A stretch of DNA of 64,000 nt from positions 114,760-178,759 of the forward strand of contig JAHBVH010000004.1 of assembly GCA_019637645.1 (NCBI GenBank), in the 5' to 3' direction. Source of the DNA: Caldilineaceae bacterium. GTDB taxonomy: Bacteria; Chloroflexota; Anaerolineae; Caldilineales; Caldilineaceae. A model generated the notes under the pieces. The model had not been told where the DNA came from and searched no databases. It saw nothing but the letters and a program-made list of their open reading frames with translations. The position numbers were made by a program, and so were the translations under genes. Shown piece by piece: positions 58,782-64,000 of the stretch (position 1 is the stretch's first letter; each line of letters opens with the position of its first letter).

Positions 58782-61580
58782 ATGGCATTAGACTTAAAAA
58801 ACATTGTACTCAAATTCAGCGGCTCCCCAGACGATGTACTCGGCGATTATATTAGCCACATTGCCAACGGTGGCTTAACGCGCTACCGGCGGATTGTACA
58901 GTGGGGCAACAAGGATGGTCAGCCATTATATGCGCATGTGATTGATCTAGTTTTTACTTTTGCGCGGCTGGCCGATCTACTCGATCTACCTGCAATTGAG
59001 CAACGGGTGATGATGCTGGCGTTGAGCGCGCATGATATCAACAAAGTGGCTGAGGGTGAGCTAAAGAGATTGCGCTTTCCCGATCTCGCCTCAAATGATA
59101 TTGTCGCCGACGAATTGGTGAAATTGGGCGCAGATGACTTTTTCCCGGATTGGCGCGTCTATCTTGCTGACATTGTTGCCCTGATCCGCGCCCACAGCGA
59201 TCACTTCCATCATAGCGGGGAGTTGTTGCTAGCTCGCTCGGTTCAGGCGCAACGGTATGCGCTGGGTGAACGGGTGGCAGAGTTGACCCATTTGATCAAA
59301 GGGTTAGATGCCCTAGACCTTTCCCATGATCTGGCCGAACGTCACCATAAAGCGACCTTTTTGAGCCATCTGAACGCTTTCAGTACGACTCAATATGAAT
59401 TGATTTATCATGTGGTGGCCGAGCAGCGGGGAATCTTGACCAATGTGATCCACAATCGGATTGCTGAATATCTGACACGGTATAAGGATGCGCAGCCATT
59501 ACTCTATTATCCCGATGGCGTAGCCTATCTTGTCGCGCGGGGGACCATCCCGGTTATCGGCGACGCTGATTTACAGCGGATAGCCGGTAAAGTTACTGAC
59601 TTTATCGAAGGGCTCACGCGCGGCAACTTTGAAAACTTTATCAAAGCAGGAAACCAAGGAATCAAAGTTGACGAGAAGTGTTTAGAACTAAATATTCCTT
59701 TCTCCCAACTCTGGCAACGGGTTGATGCCATTATTCAAGGGAAGAATTACGCAGCCCTGACCGATATGGAGCAGAAGGCGCGGCAACGAGCTAGCGTAAA
59801 ACTGGCCAGCGATACCTCCGCGCCAGCGCAAGCGGTACAACAACGGCTAGAAGCGGATCGCCTATTGCCTGTGGCCCGCGAGCGCTTACGGTTGGGAGAG
59901 TTGCTCCGCAGCTATTATATCTTTCTGGGCAAGCATTTTAAGAAGCAATTCAAAGAGCCCTGGAGCCTACTCTATCAAATGCTGGAGATTCCCACCGAAG
60001 CGCAAGCCAGCTATGCCTATTTTGATCCCAATTATGATCGCGCCTATGTCGTAGCCAGCGATTTAACCATGAGCTACGACGAGGTGATGGCACGCATTCA
60101 AATACACGGGGAAGCCTTATTGGGAGGCGAACAGAACGAAAGCCCATGGTCGGAGGTCTTTTCCGCTTACATTAATCAACAACTCTGTTTTTCCTTTCAG
60201 CCACCGACACAGACAGACTTCGCAACTTATCTCCGGCAGTATGTGACCAACAATCATAAACAATCTGCTTTTGGTAGTACTCCTTTTTCTAACGAGCTTT
60301 GGCGTGCTGGGGATGTAACCAAAACCATCAAGGTACAGCAGTTCAGCAACCGGTTAGCCGCAGGGCCAGGAGATCCGGTAAAAAATATCGATCCCATCAC
60401 CAAAGCACAATTTTTGTTAGAAAAGCTCAATTACCCACCTGGCTATGATGTCACCACCTACTATTTGCACATCTATCCCTATGCCTTCTATACCGACGCC
60501 TATTTACGGATGTGGCGGGCTACTGTGCGTGAGTTGGCCGAACAAGAAGTGGGGGCGCTTTTCCTAAAGACCGATGACATACTGCGTAGTATCTTTGATC
60601 GAAGCCGCGCCATTGAACTCTCGGCTTCCGGGGTAAAAAGCAATGGCCTACCCTTGCCAGGTGCGGGGGAAGTCTTTGGCAATCTGTTACTCTGGCCCCT
60701 CAACGCACCGGGGAGCAATGACACCGAACGCTTCTGGTATGCCTTTACTTGCGCCTTCGCTATGCAACGCTTTATCGGTGGCCGCGTGGTGCTTACCCGC
60801 TCAGCAATGCCCATCCTGAGTGCCAAAGAAGTGCAGGGACTTGACTTATACACAGATGAAATTCCAGCCGCGCTCGTTGGCTTACTGCGCCAGAATGGCT
60901 ACAGCTACACCGAATTGAGTGAGTTACAGGAGTTGTTGGCCGCCATCTATGGCATACAACGTCAGGTTGGCGGCACCAGTGATGAACTTATGCCCTTACT
61001 GCGCAGCCTCAACGATGGTCCACTGGGCATCTATTTCGCGGCCGAACGGCTGTTGGTAAAACGGATAAAAAATGATAAAAAGGCCAAAGCACCAGAGTGG
61101 TTACTCATTCGGGCAGCGCATACCTTGGCCACTTCCCTACAAGTCATTGCGAAAACGCAAGGAGGCGAGATGATGAACGACACAGTCCGGCGCTTGGCCC
61201 AAGTAGCGTGGGACGGCAAACTCAAAGGTCAGTCATTAGAGAAGAATTCCTTAATGATGCCGCTTGACCACTGTTTTGAAAAGCTTCAGCTTTGGCAGGA
61301 GCCCCTAGACAAAGAGACCATTCGCGCCATTACCGTGACCGACATCTATTCCTATCTGGAGCGGATTCGCGAGAAAAATATGGTTGGCCGCGAGACGCAG
61401 CTAAAGGCGAAAGCCTTTGTCGATGCCTTTTTGGACGAGCTATTTAGCACCGTTTATAAAGACAATCGCTCGCGCCTGCTCACGGATGAAAAGCATATTC
61501 GCGCCGCTTTCCTCTTCCACATTCGCGAATTGGTTGCCAACGCCAGTGATGCAAAAAAAGAAGAGAACAAAAAGCCATAA
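58782..61580 (+). CDS. cas10d: type I-D CRISPR-associated Cas10d/Csc3 (932 aa)
   Basis: Large subunit of the type I-D effector. An N-terminal HD nuclease domain has YAHVIDLVFTFARLADLL and ALSAHDINKVAEGE (H52, H84, D85), and later RAHSDHFHHSG. In type I-D the HD nuclease is on Cas10d rather than Cas3, in line with what is seen here. The central part corresponds to the degenerate Cas10 palm, with no GGDD motif, and the helical C-terminus matches Csc3. Together with csc2, csc1 and Cas6 it would bind crRNA, recognise PAM DNA and recruit the Cas3 helicase. AAAGGAG is 7 nt before ATG 58782. Confidence 0.93.
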   Translation: MALDLKNIVLKFSGSPDDVLGDYISHIANGGLTRYRRIVQWGNKDGQPLYAHVIDLVFTFARLADLLDLPAIEQRVMMLALSAHDINKVAEGELKRLRFPDLASNDIVADELVKLGADDFFPDWRVYLADIVALIRAHSDHFHHSGELLLARSVQAQRYALGERVAELTHLIKGLDALDLSHDLAERHHKATFLSHLNAFSTTQYELIYHVVAEQRGILTNVIHNRIAEYLTRYKDAQPLLYYPDGVAYLVARGTIPVIGDADLQRIAGKVTDFIEGLTRGNFENFIKAGNQGIKVDEKCLELNIPFSQLWQRVDAIIQGKNYAALTDMEQKARQRASVKLASDTSAPAQAVQQRLEADRLLPVARERLRLGELLRSYYIFLGKHFKKQFKEPWSLLYQMLEIPTEAQASYAYFDPNYDRAYVVASDLTMSYDEVMARIQIHGEALLGGEQNESPWSEVFSAYINQQLCFSFQPPTQTDFATYLRQYVTNNHKQSAFGSTPFSNELWRAGDVTKTIKVQQFSNRLAAGPGDPVKNIDPITKAQFLLEKLNYPPGYDVTTYYLHIYPYAFYTDAYLRMWRATVRELAEQEVGALFLKTDDILRSIFDRSRAIELSASGVKSNGLPLPGAGEVFGNLLLWPLNAPGSNDTERFWYAFTCAFAMQRFIGGRVVLTRSAMPILSAKEVQGLDLYTDEIPAALVGLLRQNGYSYTELSELQELLAAIYGIQRQVGGTSDELMPLLRSLNDGPLGIYFAAERLLVKRIKNDKKAKAPEWLLIRAAHTLATSLQVIAKTQGGEMMNDTVRRLAQVAWDGKLKGQSLEKNSLMMPLDHCFEKLQLWQEPLDKETIRAITVTDIYSYLERIREKNMVGRETQLKAKAFVDAFLDELFSTVYKDNRSRLLTDEKHIRAAFLFHIRELVANASDAKKEENKKP

Positions 61581-61622
61581 CGTATTTATCAATCCATTGA
61601 TCAACCGAAAGGAATTCATACC

Positions 61623-62576
61623 ATGCCAGTGTTAGAGAAATACGCCAACTATCTGCCCGCGCAATATAGCAACTATCCACGTGGGTACTATGTCAGCTTG
61701 ATCCTGTTACGCAAAGTGGAAGGTGAAGCGATCTTCCGTACCGAAGGCAGTGGTGAACCCTTAAATCGCGAATTTGTTCACGCCGGGGCAACCGCCGCAA
61801 CGCCGGTTATTCCACGCGTGGTGATTAGTAAACGTAAACAGACGGCTGTTGAGCGGCGCACCGGGCGTGAACTGTTGCGCCGCTTAGAGTTATTGGCCGC
61901 AGACGCGGGGCTAAACGAAGGCAATCCTGAACCAGATAGCATTGATTCGATGCTCTATGGTTATGCCGTGGGCGGTGGCGGTGCGCAAAAGTCGCGGGTG
62001 ATCACCGACGACGCCTTTACGATCTTGCCAGCTACCCAAGTGGTGGGCAAGCGCCAGTTTAATGCGCCCTTCGAAGATGGCACCATGCGCCATCCCGTTA
62101 CCAAAGACCCATCTAGCAGCATCGGCACCGATGAATATGTCCGCCCAGAAACTCATTTTATTGATATTGAGACGCTGAAAGATGTGACTCCCGGCGAGTT
62201 CCTTTACGTGTTAGGCAACATTTTACGCAGCAGCCGCTATGGCGCCATCTCCAGTCGTGTCGGCAAGATTCATAATGAAGTGCTCGCCTGTATCTTTAGT
62301 GACTGTGAACTCTTTAGCAATCTCGAACTGACCCAACAGACCTGGGATCTACTCTGCATAAATGGGAACGAACCTGATTTCCCCCTCGCCGATGAGGCAG
62401 TTGCCAAGGCCATCCAACAGGCAGTTGCGACGCTGCAAACGCAGGTCTACGGTCGTGTTACACCATTGCCGGCAACCGATCTGCAAGCCCTACTGACCGA
62501 AGTGCAGCAGATCTACAGCGAGGAAACACAAATTAAAGCGCTATTGACGAGCGTGCAGGCGATGTACAAAAAGTAA
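61623..62576 (+). CDS. csc2: type I-D Cas7, Csc2 (317 aa)
   Basis: Backbone subunit that coats the crRNA, RRM-like fold. MPVLEKYANYLPAQYSNYPRG, VRPETHFIDIETLKDVTPGEFLYVLGNIL and RSSRYGAISSRVGKIHNEV are typical of Csc2. An insertion rich in basic and Gly residues (RVVISKRKQTAVERRTGRELLRR; VGGGGAQKSR) probably contacts nucleic acid. Length fits. It starts 42 nt after csc3 with GAAAGGAA upstream. Confidence 0.93.
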   Translation: MPVLEKYANYLPAQYSNYPRGYYVSLILLRKVEGEAIFRTEGSGEPLNREFVHAGATAATPVIPRVVISKRKQTAVERRTGRELLRRLELLAADAGLNEGNPEPDSIDSMLYGYAVGGGGAQKSRVITDDAFTILPATQVVGKRQFNAPFEDGTMRHPVTKDPSSSIGTDEYVRPETHFIDIETLKDVTPGEFLYVLGNILRSSRYGAISSRVGKIHNEVLACIFSDCELFSNLELTQQTWDLLCINGNEPDFPLADEAVAKAIQQAVATLQTQVYGRVTPLPATDLQALLTEVQQIYSEETQIKALLTSVQAMYKK

Positions 62577-62597
62577 TCAAGCAAACAAGGAGAGGCA

Positions 62598-63374
62598 ATG
62601 CAAATCCTTCAGTGTGATTTGACGCTGCTCGAAAACACCTTTTTCTCCAGCCGCGAGGTGGGCAATTTCTATCAAACCGAACCGGCCATCGGGAACTATG
62701 CCCTGTGTTATGCCTTGGGCTTGGCGGTTGCACCTTACTTCAACCGCGGAACGATTCACTATGCCGAACATTTAGCAGCCCTCAATACTGCCGGTATCTA
62801 TGTCACACCTGCCGTTTTGGTCGGTGAGCCACGCTTTGCTATCGAACAATTCAATGCTCAGCCGGATAGCTACTGGTTTGCCATGGGCAATAATGCGCTG
62901 ATTGTAAAACCCGACGGTTGGGATGCAGAACCAGGTTCAGCTTGGTACTTGGTCAATCGTGCAACAGGACAACGGCGTAAGGTCGGCACGAGTAACCGGC
63001 CCCAAATTGGGCGCATCAAATTGTTGGGCATCGGCAATCAGGCGCGCTTCTATCTTTTGACGCAAGAGAAAACGCCAGCACTCCCACGCTATATTCGCTT
63101 GGGCAAGTGGATGAGCAAAGCGCGTATTGACGTGCAAACCGTCGCGTTTCAATCTATGACAGGCAATCACCGCCGTATAGAACATCTGCTGAATCCAGTT
63201 GATTTTGCGCAGAGTACGCAACTGCATACCTTCGATCTGCTAAATATTCATCCCGTACCTTTGGTGCGAAACGCTTGGCTCAGTGGCGAGTTTTATCAGC
63301 TCCAGGATGAGAACAAAACCTTGCTGCCGAGTGGACTTCGTTTTGGGGTGGAGGCAATGACCAATGACCGTTGA
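62598..63374 (+). CDS. csc1: type I-D Cas5, Csc1 (258 aa)
   Basis: Cas5-like subunit that caps the crRNA 5' handle. CDLTLLENTFFSSREVGNFYQTEPAIGNYALCYALGLA (the first 45 residues) and the mid glycine-rich turn are characteristic of Csc1. AGGAG is 6-7 nt before ATG 62598. Its last 11 nt overlap the cas3 start. Confidence 0.92.
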   Translation: MQILQCDLTLLENTFFSSREVGNFYQTEPAIGNYALCYALGLAVAPYFNRGTIHYAEHLAALNTAGIYVTPAVLVGEPRFAIEQFNAQPDSYWFAMGNNALIVKPDGWDAEPGSAWYLVNRATGQRRKVGTSNRPQIGRIKLLGIGNQARFYLLTQEKTPALPRYIRLGKWMSKARIDVQTVAFQSMTGNHRRIEHLLNPVDFAQSTQLHTFDLLNIHPVPLVRNAWLSGEFYQLQDENKTLLPSGLRFGVEAMTNDR

Positions 63375-64000
63375 AATCACCCTCTTACCGCACTTTGAAA
63401 AACTGGCATCCCCCAACCAGTATCAAGAAAAATTGCTCTATCATCAATGGCGAACGGTGGAGGCACTACAGCGTTCGCCATTAGTGATGAATACCTACAA
63501 CACCGGCACTGGCAAGACTCGCGCCAGTCTGTTGCAGTTGTTTCATCTGCCGCATGATCGTGACGCTCATGTGCTTTTCATTGCGCCAACGAATGAGTTG
63601 CTGCATCAGCATGTCAACGACATTGCTGACTTTGTCAAGGCCCATGACTTACCCTTCCGTGTGATTGAGGTAAATGCCAAGTTACTACGTCAGCTGGCCG
63701 ATCCGGATGTGGTTGACCGCCAAGGCGAACGACTAACGCGACTCTTACGCAATCCTTTAGAGTTTCAGCAACAGTTAGGTATTGATCTGGCCGATCAACG
63801 CAAAGTGAACCTGATTTTGGTAACAAACCCAGACTTGTTCTATTATGCATTCTACTGGCAATTCAGTGCAGCGGACCAACGCAATCTTTTCCAGACTTTT
63901 GTCACCCATTTTCGCTACATTGTCATTGATGAATTTCACTACTACAACAGCAAACAGTTGGGCAACTTTCTGCTCTTTATGATCCTCTCCCGTCAATTCG
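63364..64000 (+). CDS. cas3: type I-D Cas3 helicase, N-terminal part (runs off window)
   Basis: 212 codons are visible. Walker A is YNTGTGKTRASL (K51) and the DExH box is VIDEFHYYN (about 198-206), so this is an SF2 helicase. There is no N-terminal HD domain, as expected for type I-D where the nuclease is in Cas10d. The start ATG 63364 overlaps csc1 by 11 nt and has GGAGG 9 nt upstream. The rest of the gene and probably cas6, cas4, cas1, cas2 and the array lie beyond 64000. Confidence 0.9.
   Translation, partial: MTVEITLLPHFEKLASPNQYQEKLLYHQWRTVEALQRSPLVMNTYNTGTGKTRASLLQLFHLPHDRDAHVLFIAPTNELLHQHVNDIADFVKAHDLPFRVIEVNAKLLRQLADPDVVDRQGERLTRLLRNPLEFQQQLGIDLADQRKVNLILVTNPDLFYYAFYWQFSAADQRNLFQTFVTHFRYIVIDEFHYYNSKQLGNFLLFMILSRQF

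Noticed and set aside
1..64000. tRNA, rRNA, phage or insertion-sequence genes
   Set aside because: Intergenic regions were read for cloverleaf, rRNA-like and transposase or integrase sequences and none was found; the mobile-looking elements are all short and non-coding.

Overview
The window looks like chromosomal DNA from a member of the Chloroflexota, perhaps an Anaerolineae/Caldilineae- or Ardenticatenia-like lineage. This is inference from gene content and moderately high GC, not from a marker gene. The main pointers are a RhaEW-type bifunctional rhamnulose-phosphate aldolase/dehydrogenase, a type I-D CRISPR-Cas locus, an ABC ATPase with an extra C-terminal domain next to a double permease, and MalFG-type sugar transporters. 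No rRNA, tRNA, phage or transposase gene was seen.

Layout. 1-8.6 kb: partial PAC2 protein, an internally deleted aldo/keto reductase pseudogene beside an intact paralogue, a cation/proton antiporter-rhodanese fusion, an MFS exporter, an esterase-like hydrolase, a c-type haem-binding protein and a GH51 arabinofuranosidase. 9-15.3 kb: a GAF/PAS histidine kinase, then acetoacetyl-CoA synthetase, an FAH-family hydrolase and an SDR. 15.4-19.5 kb: an ABC ATPase and fused permease preceded by a GbsR/MarR regulator that has a clear promoter and palindromic operator. 19.5-24.1 kb: a CotH/lamin-tail protein, a VTC polyphosphate polymerase-like protein and DUF4956, read as one unit. 24.3-27.6 kb: exported or lipoprotein hydrolases and YceI. 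28.2-43.3 kb: a carbohydrate island, all on the minus strand, with RhaEW, a sugar ABC transporter, a LacI regulator with its own operator/promoter, PhyH, a GDSL esterase, an oligogalacturonate lyase-like protein, two Gfo/Idh dehydrogenases and a sulfotransferase-alkaline-phosphatase-fold fusion. A SulP transporter follows. Together they suggest use of pectic (rhamnose/galacturonate/arabinose) and perhaps sulfated polymers.

45.9-50.4 kb holds a tightly overlapping five-gene operon: SpeD-like protein, nucleotide-transporter-like MFS, GNAT, ECF-S/HAMP membrane protein, MinD-like ATPase. I do not recognise it as a described system. Its promoter is visible. 50.7-56.4 kb: a small Cys-rich membrane protein, a large secreted subtilase and an M20 dipeptidase. 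56.4 kb to the end: a BrnT/CopG-type toxin-antitoxin pair, CRISPR-repeat-like remnants, a small unknown gene, a WYL regulator and the start of a type I-D cas operon (cas10d/csc3, csc2, csc1, cas3) that runs off the window.

Intergenic spaces are unusually rich in dispersed hairpin repeats. There are at least two families (a GACCTGACAGGTTTG-type palindrome and a GTTGGC...GCCAAC hairpin), large ACGCGGAT inverted repeats, a REP-like element and several short tandem repeats.
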